From contig NC_044925.1 in the NCBI RefSeq assembly GCF_003576645.1, forward strand, positions 16,842,497 to 16,906,496: 64,000 nucleotides of DNA. The letters are read 5' to 3'. The position numbers were made by a program, and so were the translations under genes. This document shows, one piece after another, positions 11,020-22,648 of the stretch (position 1 is its first letter; each line of letters starts with the position of its first letter). A model generated the notes under the pieces. The model searched no databases. It saw nothing but the letters and a program-made list of their open reading frames with translations, and had not been told where the DNA came from. The stretch comes from Ipomoea triloba. Taxonomy: Eukaryota; Streptophyta; Magnoliopsida; Solanales; Convolvulaceae.

Positions 11020-11189
11020 TGTTAGGAACATAATGTATTAGGTTTTGATGATACCAAAATGTATTTTAGAATCCCCTAAGTCTCGAAAGATAGGAATCAA
11101 TGTAAGTTCGACAAGTAAACTAAGAGCGAAAATACAACCGGGTAACTTGAGCTCAACTCGGAAAATATTTAAGCTTGAGGTAAACTTGT

Positions 11190-11209
11190 NNNNNNNNNNN
11201 NNNNNNNNN
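11190..11209. other. Assembly gap (20 N), probably spurious
   Basis: The 17 bases GCTTGAGGTAAACTTGT lie on both sides of the N run but occur once at the same place in the 3' LTR (about 23788-23804). This suggests overlapping contig ends that were not merged. Confidence 0.8.
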
Positions 11210-11330
11210 GCTTGAGGTAAACTTGTATGAACATCTTAGAAGACTCGTGTTGTAATTTCATAGATAGATCAGTAGAAGGCACGAGACGACACTGGAGGAA
11301 TAAGGGTCTGCGAGACATCAACTAAGTCTC

Positions 11331-11530
11331 GAGACATAAGCAGAGTTCGAGAAGTATGACCTATCGATACAACAATCCAGTTCGAGACATAAGCAGAGTT
11401 CGAGAAGTATGACCTCTCGATACAACAATCCAGTTCGAGACATAAGCAGAGTTCGAGAAGTATGACCTCTCGATACAACAATCCAGTTCGAGACATAAGC
11501 AGAGTTCGAGAGATAGATCTCTCGATACAT
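11331..11530 (+). repeat. 53-bp tandem repeat in the copia LTR
   Basis: Units start with GAGACATAAG at 11331, 11384, 11437 and 11490, the last one partial and altered. Most units carry TTCGAGA and CTCTCGA in opposite orientation, about 15 bp apart, giving a short inverted repeat. The equivalent array in the 3' LTR is at about 24034-24235. This may be an enhancer-like array; the function is inferred. Confidence 0.85.
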
Positions 11531-13026
11531 GGGGATCAAGACATCAAACAATCGAGACATCAATCTTAGTCTCGATAAACTGACACTTCTCCAAAAGGTT
11601 AAATGACAGTCAGGAAGCATGAATAAAGTTTGGAGAAGAAGAATATCATGGAGATAAAATATTAAGGAGGTGCCAGAAGTGGATGTCACATCAGAATTCC
11701 ACAACAAACGGAAAGAAGGTGCACTAATCCAAAGTCGGTCTTATTCCCTAGAACGAGGATCAATGGGAATTTAAAAAGAGTAATTTTTACCAAAAGTAGC
11801 AAGTGGAGCATGGACTCAAGAATGTGGATTATGGAATATCCACTACCAAACAAAAGGCTCAAGTTACAAGACCACCACTCCATGAAAAACGCTGAAAAGA
11901 TGCAAGTCTCATACACAGCATGGGAGACAAATTTCAAACGGAATAATTTTCCATACACAGCATGGGAGACAAATTTCAAACGGAATAATTTTCCCTCCAA
12001 CGGAATTAAGACAAATTTCAAACGGAATAATTTTCCCTCCAACGGAATTATTCCTTTACTCTCATATAAAAAGGACGTGAAGACACAGAAAAAAAAAAGG
12101 GGGGGGAACTTTCGTATGAGATCGACTCGATTCTAAAATCTCAAGAGGTGTCTATTTCAAACGTTCAAGTGCCTGAGCTCAATCCGGAATATCATCCTGA
12201 TATTCAAAATAGCGAGAAAACACATCTTAGTGTTTGAGAGAGTTACAAAGCTTAAACTGCTATACATCTAGAAGGTGACCGAAGCTGCTCTACATCGAAG
12301 TTGATTCAACGATAGCTTTTGGTCAGATTGGAGCTTGTTACATTCAACTGTGACAACCAAAGGTCCTTGCTTTGGATTAAGCAAGAAGAGGCGGAGTAAC
12401 CTGGCAGCTGTCTAGTGAAGATCCTGAGGCTTGAGGCGGGCTTGGTGATCAAAGGGTCAAGTGCTCGAGAGGTGGAGTAGCTGGAAGCGGGGAGAAAGAC
12501 CTTGGAGAGCGGAGTAACCTGGGAGCTGTCTTGTGAAGATCCTGAGGCTTGACGCGGGCTTGGTGATCAAAGGTCAAGTGCTCGAGAGGTGGAGTAACAA
12601 GAAGCGGGGCGAAAAACCTGAGGCTTGAGGCGGGCTTCGTGATCAAAGCTCAAGCGCTCGATATTGTACTAAAAAGGGAAGTTTTAGTGCAATCCTTCCA
12701 GGGAGTTTCTGGAAGAAGAGTGGACGTAGGCGGGTTGGCCGAACCACTTAAAAATCTCTCTCGCTTTTACGTTCTGTATTTATCTCTCGCTAACCTCTCG
12801 ATTGCACTGCATACAAACACACCTCTCGAACTAACTCAAACTCGTGCTAACTAAAAGGGGATAACTTTTCCGCTGCGCATAAAACTTTGTCTTCACCTCG
12901 TGATGTATCGAACCTAAACATCCTGAGTTCAATACACACGAGAGGTCGAAAAGATTTGCAAAATCTTATACAAGTCTATTCACCCCCCCCTCTAGACTTG
13001 TACCCCATCCCCTTGGGACCAACAAT

Positions 13027-13038
13027 TGGTATCAGAGC
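13027..13038 (+). promoter_or_regulatory. tRNA-iMet primer binding site
   Basis: TGGTATCAGAGC is the standard complement of the initiator tRNA-Met 3' end used by plant copia elements. It sits two bases after the 5' LTR. It primes minus-strand DNA synthesis. Confidence 0.95.
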
Positions 13039-13137
13039 AAGTTCTCTGATCGATATAAACCTTTGTTTATATTGCCTAGAGATCCTTCTTTGAAAAATTC
13101 TTTAAAAATCTTTCAAAGCACGAGAAATTTTTCTAAT

Positions 13138-16100
13138 ATGGATAGCATGTTGTCGAGACATCTTCTCTTTGATCTTAGCAGGTTCGATGACTGGAAAACA
13201 CGCATGCTTGCGTATCTATCAGCCCTCCATGATGAGATGGCCGAAGTTATAACATCTGGACCAGTCAAGATCATGATGGTAAACACGACTGCTGAGCAAA
13301 CCAGAGATACACCAAAGTATGTCCCCAAACCTAGGGAAGAATGGACAAGTGATGATAGGAAGAGAAACAACCTGGACAACATTGCCAAGGATATTCTCTT
13401 CAGAGCTATAGACGAAACCATCTTCCCAAAAGTGAGAAAATGCAAAACGGCAAAAGAGGTATGGGATACTTTGATGTTAATTGGTGAAGGTGACGAACAG
13501 GAAAAGGAGAACAAGCTCACCGTGGCCATGAAGAAGTTCGAGGACTTCAAGATGAAGCCAGGGGAGAGCATCGACAGCATGGAATCTCGGTTCATGAAGC
13601 TATCAATAGAGATCAGTGATCTCGAGAAGGAGATTCCACAAAAGGAGCTAAACCTGAAGGTCTTACGAGGCCTTACCAAGGAGTGGGAAATGAAGGTGAT
13701 CACAATGCGTGATCACAGGGATTTGAAGAACACCACAACCGACCAACTTTTCAGAGATCTCAAAGCCTTCGAATTTGAGATGCTTCCGAGAGATGAGGAC
13801 GTGGTGGATAGACGGAATGTGGCACTAGTTGCTGATCAACCATCCACCTCTTCAAGGTCAGATCCTAATCCCACTGATTTTTTATCTGACGAACAGTTTG
13901 CTTTCTTCATAAGAAAATTCAGGAAGTTCATGAAGAAGACACCGGAAAGCAATACAAGTTCACCTTCCTCCTCAAGAAGGAAAAATGAGAAATACACATC
14001 CAGAGGAATGGAGGAAGAAGATCAAGGTCTATGCTACAACTGTAGGAGACCGGGGCACTTCAAGGCTGACTGTCCTTACCCTAAGGTAAGCAAGTATCAA
14101 GGCCTAGAATGTAGGAACTCCAGGAGAAAGGAGGAACCTAAAGAGAAGCCAGCACAAAGTGGCTTCAAGGGAGATACAAAGAAACATCTGCGCAGAAAGG
14201 CGCTTGTTGCTGAGGAACTCGAGAGAACAATCGAGGAGTCCGAGACGTCGAGCTCCAGTGAAAGCAGCAGCAGCTCAGAGGATGAGAGGGGGCTCATCTG
14301 CTTATACACCGAGGAAGAAGAGAATCAATGCCTAATGGCCATTGACAATGAGGTAACCTCTACTTCCACATCTCGCTGCTCTANNNNNNNNNNNNNNNNN
14401 NNNNNNNNNNNNNNNNNNNNNNNNNNNNNNNNNNNNNNNNNNNNNNNNNNNNNNNNNNNNNNNNNNNNNNNNNNNNNNNNNNNNNNNNNNNNNNNNNNNN
14501 NNNNNNNNNNNNNNNNNNNNNNNNNNNNNNNNNNNNNNNNNNNNNNNNNNNNNNNNNNNNNNNNNNNNNNNNNNNNNNNNNNNNNNNNNNNNNNNNNNNN
14601 NNNNNNNNNNNNNNNNNNNNNNNNGACCAACAGAAAAGACCAGAGTAGCTATTCATAAACCGTCCCTATACACCAGCAATGGAAAGTATAGGAAAGCTAC
14701 GAAGAATGGCCGGGTAAACAATATCGAGAGATCACCTTGCTATCTCTCGCAAGGCCATTCCAAGTACAAAAGGAGCTACATTCCATATAATGCGCCTCAA
14801 GGCAAATATGGAAGTTCTGAGATCCACAGAGTTAGGAACTCACGGATGGAGAAAGGCAGACTCTATCCATCTAGTGAGAATTGGTCATCGAATCATAATT
14901 TCTGGAAAAAACCTCACTTCCAGCAATTTCACGTGACCAAACAGCGTATGAAAGGCATGGTGCATAAGCCGATCGAAAAGTCTATACCTAAGTTGATTTA
15001 TGCACCAAAGAGGCCCAAAACCTTTGCTAGCATTCCTTATGATTATCAAACGTACAATGGCTACATTGCACCTAGGCCCGGAGTAATGGGTCCAAGGTAT
15101 AAATGGATGCCTAAACTTACTAACCAACCAGGACCCAAAGTTTGGGTACCTAAATCTGCTTGATCTGCTTGCAGGACACCAGGGACACATGGTTCATTGA
15201 CAGTGGATGTTCGAGACATATGACTGGAAACTTAACACTGCTAGAAAACATCCATCCTATCGAAGGTCCCCTGGTGACATTTGGAGACAACGAGAAGAAA
15301 GGGCGCACAAAGGCTATTGGTGAAATTCATAAGAATGAATTGGTGATCAAGGGGGTATCCTACGTTGAGGGGCTCAAATTCAACCTCCTTAGCACAAGCC
15401 AGTTCTGTGACAAGGGCTACAGAGTAATCTTCACCAAAGGCAAGTGCCAAATCATACAAGAGGAATCTCTCGAAGTCGTCCTGGAAGCAGCAAGGAAAGG
15501 AACCATGTACATAGTGGATTGGAGATCTGCCAAACCATCCCTATGTATGCTGGCAAGGAGCAAGGAAGACTTATGCTGGGATTGGCACAGTAAGCTTAGC
15601 CATCTGAACTTCAAAACTATCAACAAGCTTACTAAGAGGAACCTTGTGGAAGGACTGCCCAAAGTGACGTTTCGAAAGGATAAGATATGTGAGGCATGTC
15701 AACGTTGCAAACAGACCAAATCCTCTTTCAAAGCCAAGGCCGAGACATCATCTACTAGACCACTAAGTCTTCTCCATATGGACTTATTTGGCCCAGTAGA
15801 CCCACCCAGCATGAGAGGAAGAAAGTACACTCTTGTGGTAGTAGATGACTACACAAGATTCACCTGGACCGTGTTCTTAACCAAGAAAAGCGAGACAAAA
15901 GTTGCCCTGCCAAATCTTTTGAAGCAAGTTCAAATTGAAAAGGATGTCTCGATACTAAAGATTCGGTCAGATCAAGGTGGAGAGTTCGTTAATCAAGTTA
16001 TCGAGAGCTACTGCAACGAAAACGGTATTCGTCATCAGTTGTCAGCTGCTCGAACGCCTCAACAGAACGGGGTTGCTGAAAGAAGGAACAGAACTCTCAA

Positions 16101-18342
16101 GGAAGCCGCAAGGACCATGCTCTCGCAAGCTAACATATCTCAAGGATTTTGGGCAGAAGCAATCAACACAGCGTGCTATACCCAAAATCGGTCCTTGATC
16201 GTGAAAGGAGTTGGAAAGACTCCATATGAGTTGTGGAATGGAAGAAAACCGAATGTAAGCTACTTCCACACATTCGGGTGCAAATGCTATGTCCACAACA
16301 ATGGGAAGACTCAGCTAAGGACTTTTGATGAAAAGGCAGATGATGGAGTATTTCTGGGATACTCATCGACAAGTAAAGCATTCAGAGTCTTCAACAAGCA
16401 GAGATTGGTGGTTGAAGAATCCATACATGTTTCTTTTGATGATAGAGCATCGACATATCAACCATCAAAGCAAATGGAAGCAGCTGAGGAAGATCAGCCA
16501 GAGTCTATCGAGAGATCAAACTTACCTCTCGAAGACAAACAGTCAATAGTTCGAGACGTAGCGGAACTCCAGTCAGAATCAGATGATGAAAAGTCTACAA
16601 AGAAGAAAGCTCCTGACTCAGTTGATCCAATCCAGATCATAGATGTTCAACCAACATCTCAACCTTCAACGGAAGTATCAACTGAGGAGACACAACCCGA
16701 CCTAAGATGGCTGAGAAGTCACCCTGCTGATCAAGTGATCGGAGATGTACGTGACAGAGTTCGAACCAGATCAGCTTACAGAGAAAGCATGTTTGCTTGC
16801 TTTCTATCTCAAATAGAGCCTAAGGTGATCGATGAGGCTCTATGTGATCCAGATTGGGTGCAAGCCATGCAAGAGGAACTTCATCAGTTTGAACGGAACG
16901 ATGTTTGGGAACTAGTTCCGAGACCTCATCATCAGAATGTCATTGGTACAAAGTGGGTTTTCAGAAACAAGATGAATGAGGATGGAGTTATTGTTAGGAA
17001 CAAGGCCAGACTTGTTGCCAAAGGCTATTGTCAGGAGGAAGGAATAGATTTTGATGAAACCTTCGCTCCAGTGGCACGTCTCGAAGCCATACGCATCTTT
17101 CTCGCATATGCCGCCTTCAAAGACTTCAAGGTGTATCAAATGGATGTCAAGAGCGCTTTTCTGAACGGACTTCTCGAAGAAGAGGTGTACGTTGAACAAC
17201 CTCCGGGTTTCTTGAAGGACGTGGGAGCTGACAAAGTATACAAATTAAAGAAGGCACTTTACGGTTTAAAACAAGCTCCGAGAGCTTGGTATGATACCTT
17301 ATCCTCTTTTCTACTTCAGTGTGGGTTCACCAAAGGCCTAGTGGACAAAACATTGTTTAGAATTAAGGATGAGGATCACATCTTATTGGTGCAAATCTAT
17401 GTGGACGATATCATTTTTGGAAGCACCAATCCAGACTTGTGCGAGAAGTTCTCCAGGTTGATGAAAGGGAAGTTCGAGATGAGCATGATGGGAGAACTAA
17501 ACTACTTCCTTGGATTACAAGTGAGACAGCTTAAGGAAGGTATCTTCATCAATCAGGAGAAATACACCAAGGATCTGCTCAGAAAATACAATATAGAAGG
17601 GAAATCCTCAGTCAAAGTACCCATGGGAACCTCTCTACGTATCGATGTCGACAGTGAAGGTCGAGAGGTCGATCAAACTACATATCGAGGTATCATCGGA
17701 TCTCTTCTTTATTTAACTGCTAGTAGACCAGATATATCCTTTGCAGTAGGTGTATGTGCTAAATTTCAGGCAAGTCCTAAGGAAAGTCACTTAAATGCAT
17801 CTAAAAAGATCCTTAGATATCTCAAAGGTACGCAAAGTGTTGGACTTTGGTATTCGAGAGGTGGATCTTTCGAACTTATGGGTTATTCAGATGCGGACTT
17901 TGCCGGTTGTAAAATAGATCGAAAGAGCACATCGGGGACATGTCAGTTTCTAGGTGGAAGACTTGTCTCATGGTTTAGCAAGAAACAGCATTCGATAGCT
18001 ACAAGCACCGCTGAGGCAGAATATGTAGCAGCTGGAAGTTGCTGTGCTCAGGTTTTATGGATGAAGCAACAACTACTGGATTATGGTGTCGAATGTAAAG
18101 AGGTTAAGATCATGTGTGACAACACAAGTGCCATAGCTATTACTCAGAATCCAGTGTTACATTCAAGAACAAAACACATTGATATCAAGTATCACTTCAT
18201 CCGAGACCATGTTGAGAAAAAGGATATAACTTTGGAATACGTTGCAACGGAGGAGCAACTAGCAGATATTTTCACAAAAGCGTTATGTGAAAATAGATTC
18301 TCTCAACTAAGGTTAGAATTGGGAATGATAGAATTGGGATGA
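13138..18342 (+). CDS. Ty1/copia gag-pol polyprotein (gag, protease, integrase, RT, RNase H)
   Basis: The ATG at 13138 opens a gag with UBN2/DUF4219-type sequence ([12 protein letters not shown]) and a zinc knuckle [15 protein letters not shown] 241-N gap (14384-14624) hides part of the gag-protease linker. After it the frame moves: 14846-15163 is open in one frame, and protease onward (from 15160) in another, with a repeated TCTGCTTG at the junction, so one frameshift seems real or is a sequencing fault. Then come protease [15 protein letters not shown], the integrase HHCC finger and catalytic core ([28 protein letters not shown]), reverse transcriptase with intact YVDD (about 17400), and RNase H ([25 protein letters not shown]). 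15160-18342 is fully open. Products act in cytoplasmic particles and, for integrase, in the nucleus. Confidence 0.92.
14384..14624. other. Assembly gap (241 N) inside gag-pol
   Basis: This is a run of N between the gag Ser/Glu-rich tail and the linker before protease. The reading frame across it cannot be judged. Confidence 1.
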
Positions 18343-18495
18343 GTGGTCAAATCTTATCTTCTTGTATTTAGTGCCATGAACTGTTTCGCATGTGAGGAGC
18401 GGTTTCATCAACTTTATGGCAGCTTTGGAGTTACACAAGCATTGAATGGTCATTCATATCGCATCCCGTGACTCAACAGTGGTAATCTATTTGGG

Positions 18496-18505
18496 CTATA
18501 AATAG
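18496..18505 (+). promoter_or_regulatory. Internal TATA box before the small ORF
   Basis: CTATAAATAG is a textbook plant TATA box, 38 nt upstream of the ATG of the 123-residue ORF. Transcription about 30 nt downstream would give a very short leader. Its use is inferred; the sequence shows only the match and spacing. Confidence 0.5.
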
Positions 18506-18542
18506 AAGGGTTTTCTCATCAGTTTATGTCATCGACTTCTTC

Positions 18543-18914
18543 ATGGAGAAGAAGAAAGGAAAAGACGATGTACCGTTCTGGTATAGAGGGAGAAAATCAG
18601 CAACGAAGTCCAAAGACTTTCAAGGAGAGAACTATCCAGAATCAACGAAGGGTGAACAGATTGCGGAGTTTCCTGATAATCCAAGCAAGCATCCTATTCC
18701 CATCCAAGGTGAATGGATCCCCAAATACGAGGAGATCCACAACGATGGGATACTGGAGTCAGGAGAAGAGTCCCGTATAAGTGGGACTCCTACAGCTGCA
18801 CATTCTGGAAAAGGACCTCCCTCAACCAAATGGAGAACCAAGGGAAAGGGAGATGAAGCCTGTGAGGAAGGCAGCAGCGGAGAGAAAAACAAGAAAAGGA
18901 GTAGCCACCCCTAG
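18543..18914 (+). CDS. Small hydrophilic ORF between pol and the env-position ORF
   Basis: This is a 123-codon open frame, Lys/Glu/Gly/Ser-rich. It begins with a basic MEKKKGKDD stretch and continues PFWYRGRKSATKSKD, then IPIQGEWIPKYEEIHNDG. No signal peptide, membrane segment or known motif is seen. It starts 200 bp after the gag-pol stop and has its own TATA match upstream. A second overlapping frame (18526-18780) has no better claim. It could be an accessory protein of the element, an exon joined to the env-position ORF by splicing, or a chance frame. Codon use is unremarkable. Confidence 0.45.
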   Translation: MEKKKGKDDVPFWYRGRKSATKSKDFQGENYPESTKGEQIAEFPDNPSKHPIPIQGEWIPKYEEIHNDGILESGEESRISGTPTAAHSGKGPPSTKWRTKGKGDEACEEGSSGEKNKKRSSHP

Positions 18915-19460
18915 TTCTGTTATTAGAAAAATAGGACTTTAGATGGCTAGTTCCTGCTCTAACGATAGATTCCTATTAGGCTGACCAAGGCCAAACAAAA
19001 GTTTCTATGGAATCTATTAGGATATTGATTCATTTGTAATGTTTTCGAAAATCACTAAATGAACTTAAGGAAATGTTCCAAGTGATATCTTCTTTTGATG
19101 AATCAATCTTGTCTCCATATCGCAATCTGTGTTCGAAAGGTAGTTCGAGAGGTACATGTTCAGTTTGCCTGTCTGCGTTATGTCTCGAAAAAGGGTAGTT
19201 CGAGAGATCACTTCAAAAGATATCAAACTGACTATCTACGTACCTCTAAATGGAGGAATAAGGAGGGTTAGGGATCGATCACTCAGGGGGAAGATCCTTA
19301 ACCACAGAAATGCTCAGATGGAGGAATAAGGAGGTTTAGGGATCAATCACTCAAGGGGAAGATCCTTAAACTAGCAAAGTCGAGAGTTTACCTTCGAGAG
19401 GTAAAACAAATGAGCTCAACGGATATATGTGGAATGGTTAATGTTGGGCATTAATGTTAG
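18915..19460 (+). other. Non-coding spacer of the copia element with a tandem repeat
   Basis: No gene is seen. A 53-bp unit starting ATGGAGGAATAAGGAGG occurs at 19250 and 19318. Four TCGAGAG heptamers lie at 19145, 19200, 19380 and 19394. It separates the small ORF from the env-position promoter. Confidence 0.6.
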
Positions 19461-19540
19461 CCACGTGGTCTTCGGTTATTGACGGTTTTTCCGCTCTTAA
19501 AGGCATTATCTTGATAAGTGGGAACATGCTTATATAAATA
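19461..19540 (+). promoter_or_regulatory. Internal promoter candidate: G-box and TATA
   Basis: CCACGTGG (19461-19468) is a perfect G-box, a site for plant bZIP/bHLH factors. TATATAAATA (19531-19540) follows 62 bp later. The next long ORF starts at 19838, leaving a leader of about 265 nt rich in A, T and C. This arrangement would let the env-position ORF be expressed from its own transcript. Activity is inferred. Confidence 0.5.
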
Positions 19541-19837
19541 TCATCTCTTTATATCCCACTATCCAAAACCGCATTATATTTTACCAAAATACCCTTACCA
19601 TATCTTACATACATAACCGTTATAAAGGGTATTTCTGACCTTTAAATTCTTTTAAATTAACCGGGATCTCTTTTTCGGGTCAAGCCCTCAACCCTACCCA
19701 TACATCCAACCCGAATCCACATGATATAAAAGCCAAATTCTTCTTCCTTACCCGGATTCAAGCTCAAACCGAATACCCAAAACCCCCAAATCCGAAACAC
19801 TGTACACATTCCCTCCAAAATCTCAAATCTGTCAACA

Positions 19838-22648
19838 ATGGCGTCCGAATCCTCCACATCAACCTCATCTTCCGACGCATATCAGAGGGAGTTGCTACAC
19901 ATTCGCTCTCAGATCAAACAAGTCAAGGCGGGGAGTATCCTTGACAGAAACGGCTTCATCACCAACTCGTCAAATCCAAAGATGGCGGAGAAAGTCCTGA
20001 AGAAGTTTGAGAAGGCAGGACTAATGAAATACATGACGCACGACTACCGAACCATTCACGACCTCGACTTCACAGAATGGTTCGCAAATACCAAGGTCAC
20101 GAAGGGAAAAATAGAGAGTCGATTCAATGAGATTGATATCACGACCTCTGTTGGTGACCTCAGAGCGGCATTCGACTTCGCGACGTCGAAGGAGGCAGTC
20201 CAGCATCTCTCGGATTACGACCTAGACAAGCAAGCTTTTTGGAATAAAATCCGACTAGAGACTACACCGCCCAGAGCATCCTCTGCCCTCCGCAAGTTCC
20301 ACCTAAAGGAGAGGTTTGCTCTTGCTGCCGACCTTATAATGAAATTCGTGCTCGGCAAGGTGTCTGGAACTGACGAAATCAATCTGGACATCCTCAAAAT
20401 CCTCCACGCCATCTGGAACAACAACAAAATGGACTGGGCACATATCATCTTCAACTCTCTTCAACAGCAGGTGCAAAGCTCAGTCTCCAACACCAACCTG
20501 ACGATCAGTAAAAAGGTTGGTTTCGGTTTTGTTGTTCAATATCTTCTAAGTTTGAAGGGCTCAGAACTGAGGGAAGGGCGAGAGATTCATCGGAATACCT
20601 ATATGGGTAGGACGAAATCTCAAGCCTCAAAGGCTAAAGGTGTTAAGGGTGCACCTTCTCCCTCGAAGCCTAAGGGAAGGGGCAAAAGGAAAACCCCAGC
20701 CAAGGAGAAGGAATCTGATGATGAGCCTCTGGATACCCTGGTCAAGAGGGTTGCCTTGCCAAAGAGGGCCAAGAAAGCCAAAACCATCGCCATCACTCAG
20801 ATTCGAGAGGTAACACCCTCAGTTATCCAAGTACCATTCGAAGACAGGACACAAGCCCAGGGGGAACCTCAGGCTACACTGGCCACTGAGGTTAAGAGAG
20901 TGCCACCTACCAGGTCTCTGTCAGAAGCTTTATCCGTAAGTCTACATGCTGGTGATAATGCTGAGGGTGCTGATCAGTCTACTGACGAGCCACGAGAGGA
21001 GGTTCGAGAGATGGGAGGTACTGGGATCAGTGATCCAGTACAGACAGAAGTAGAGGAACCACGAGAGGTGGTTCGAGAGATAACAGTGGAAGCTGCATCG
21101 GCAACAGAAATCCTGTCTGCTAACTCTGATGAGCTGAATGCTGAAATCACTTCTCAGTTGGATCAACGTACTGAAAATGTGTCTAGCTTGGATGACTTCT
21201 CCAGAGTGCTTCGATGGATCAACTGGAGAACAGGTCCGATTGATCAACTGATTTCGAGAGCAGCAGATATGGTGGCTGAGGAGGACTTTGCTTTAAATTG
21301 GTTAAACCTCACTGCAATCCCAGCCAATGAACTTCTGAATCTTGCCCATGAGATACACGTGACCAGGAGAAATCTTGGTCGATCTGATAAAGGAAAGGGC
21401 ATAGCTGTTGATGCACAAGAAGCTGAAGCCGAGCCTGTAGTGGATCCTGAATTAGAAGCTCAATTTCAAGAAGATATCAGGCTCGCCACTGCATTATCCT
21501 TGGGACATCAAGTAAAGGACACGAGAGGTCCAGGAGAGACCTCTGGGATTGCTCGAGATGACTCTGAGAACTCAATACCAACAGCCGCAATCCCCTTGTC
21601 CCAAGTAAATTTCTCTGCTCTGGACGAACAGGTAGCAGCTTCGAGAGGTGAATCCGAGACCTCTGAAGCACTTGAGGTGGCTCCCAACACTGTTCTTCTT
21701 TTGCCACCACCTATGTCCACACCCTCGGTTGACAACGATGAAGCTCAAATAGTTCGAGAGGGTGAAGTTCCGTTGCTCACACTGCCGGGTTTTCCTACTG
21801 CTCCTGAAATAATTATCATTCCAGACTCATCGGAGCAGACCGAAGTGCAGTCCAACGAGCACCTAGAGCAGATTGCCCCAAGTCCTGCTGGTTCGAGAGG
21901 TACTGAGGAGGACGATGCGACCATCGGAGGTGGAAACCGGGAAGCACCTATCGACACTTCGTCTCCAACCTCACCAGTAGATGACCAAGTTCCCAGCACT
22001 GGTTCGAGAAGTGACGCTGAGGGAGAACTTCTATTGGATCGAAACCGGGAAGCGTCCAATACCGAAGAACCCTCGCTGGCTGAACCAATCTCAACAGTTG
22101 CTGAAGCTGAGGCTCCAGGTTCGAGAGGTGAAGAGCAAGAAGTGATCCATCCCTCAGGTGGAAACCGGGAAGCGCCTGACATGGAGCTACCTTCGAGCTC
22201 TGAACCCAGTGTCCCTGTGACTCCTCAGACACTCAATCGAGAGGTGGACTCGCAACTGCAAGTTATGGGTGGAAATCTGGAAGCACCCAAGTCCCCTCCG
22301 ACAAAAGGTACTTCTCACTTCTCTTCTCCTACTTCTGACTATGATCAACAGGCCGAAGAAGTCTTCATTGGCGAAGTGCGTCAATTCATGGCTGATCAAT
22401 CTCAGAAGATGGCTCAGCTCGAAAGGATACTCGCTGTTGTCCGCAATGCTGCAATGCCTGCTGCTGGCACAAGTGAGTCCCAAGGCCGTCATGCCGAACT
22501 TCTCGAACAGGCAGTATGGGCTGAGGATGCAGTACGGAAAGCCGCTGATGAAGCTGCTGTAGCTCGAGCAGAGGCTGCAAGTGCGAGAGCTGAATTAGCC
22601 GAGATGCGAGCAGAGCTTCGAGCTTTCCAGTATTCCAGTGAACTTTGA
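19838..22648 (+). CDS. Env-position ORF of the SIRE-type element (936 codons)
   Basis: This is a long open frame after pol, the place where Sireviruses carry an 'env-like' ORF; the name is positional. I see no signal peptide or clear membrane segment. Residues 1-250 look globular and helical (FTEWFANTKVTKGKIESRF). A basic stretch follows (KGRGKRKTPAKEKE; KRVALPKRAKKAKT) that could be nuclear-targeting. The middle is acidic and Ser/Thr/Pro-rich with degenerate ~37-40-residue repeats marked by GSRG and GNREAP. The end is an Ala/Glu coiled coil. It stops at a TGA (22646-22648), after which the same frame stays open to 23338. Function unknown. Confidence 0.75.
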   Translation: MASESSTSTSSSDAYQRELLHIRSQIKQVKAGSILDRNGFITNSSNPKMAEKVLKKFEKAGLMKYMTHDYRTIHDLDFTEWFANTKVTKGKIESRFNEIDITTSVGDLRAAFDFATSKEAVQHLSDYDLDKQAFWNKIRLETTPPRASSALRKFHLKERFALAADLIMKFVLGKVSGTDEINLDILKILHAIWNNNKMDWAHIIFNSLQQQVQSSVSNTNLTISKKVGFGFVVQYLLSLKGSELREGREIHRNTYMGRTKSQASKAKGVKGAPSPSKPKGRGKRKTPAKEKESDDEPLDTLVKRVALPKRAKKAKTIAITQIREVTPSVIQVPFEDRTQAQGEPQATLATEVKRVPPTRSLSEALSVSLHAGDNAEGADQSTDEPREEVREMGGTGISDPVQTEVEEPREVVREITVEAASATEILSANSDELNAEITSQLDQRTENVSSLDDFSRVLRWINWRTGPIDQLISRAADMVAEEDFALNWLNLTAIPANELLNLAHEIHVTRRNLGRSDKGKGIAVDAQEAEAEPVVDPELEAQFQEDIRLATALSLGHQVKDTRGPGETSGIARDDSENSIPTAAIPLSQVNFSALDEQVAASRGESETSEALEVAPNTVLLLPPPMSTPSVDNDEAQIVREGEVPLLTLPGFPTAPEIIIIPDSSEQTEVQSNEHLEQIAPSPAGSRGTEEDDATIGGGNREAPIDTSSPTSPVDDQVPSTGSRSDAEGELLLDRNREASNTEEPSLAEPISTVAEAEAPGSRGEEQEVIHPSGGNREAPDMELPSSSEPSVPVTPQTLNREVDSQLQVMGGNLEAPKSPPTKGTSHFSSPTSDYDQQAEEVFIGEVRQFMADQSQKMAQLERILAVVRNAAMPAAGTSESQGRHAELLEQAVWAEDAVRKAADEAAVARAEAASARAELAEMRAELRAFQYSSEL

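Larger units (their letters stand above)
11020..13024 (+). repeat. 5' LTR of the SIRE-type copia element
   Basis: It starts TGTTAGGAACATAATG and ends GGGACCAACA, two bases before the primer site. It matches 23634-25526. It contains a 53-bp tandem array (11331-11530) and about three copies of an ACAAATTTCAAACGGAATAA unit (11927-12050; one in the 3' LTR). It also has three copies of a GATCCTGAGGCTTGA unit (12420-12650). CTCATATAAAAAGG at 12060-12073 is a plausible TATA region. A 20-N gap at 11190 is flanked by the same 17 bp on both sides. Confidence 0.9.

Noticed and set aside
11269..12042. Repetitive minus-strand frames in the copia LTR
   Set aside because: They are produced by the 53-bp tandem array and the AAATTTCAAACGG repeats, and appear identically in the other LTR.
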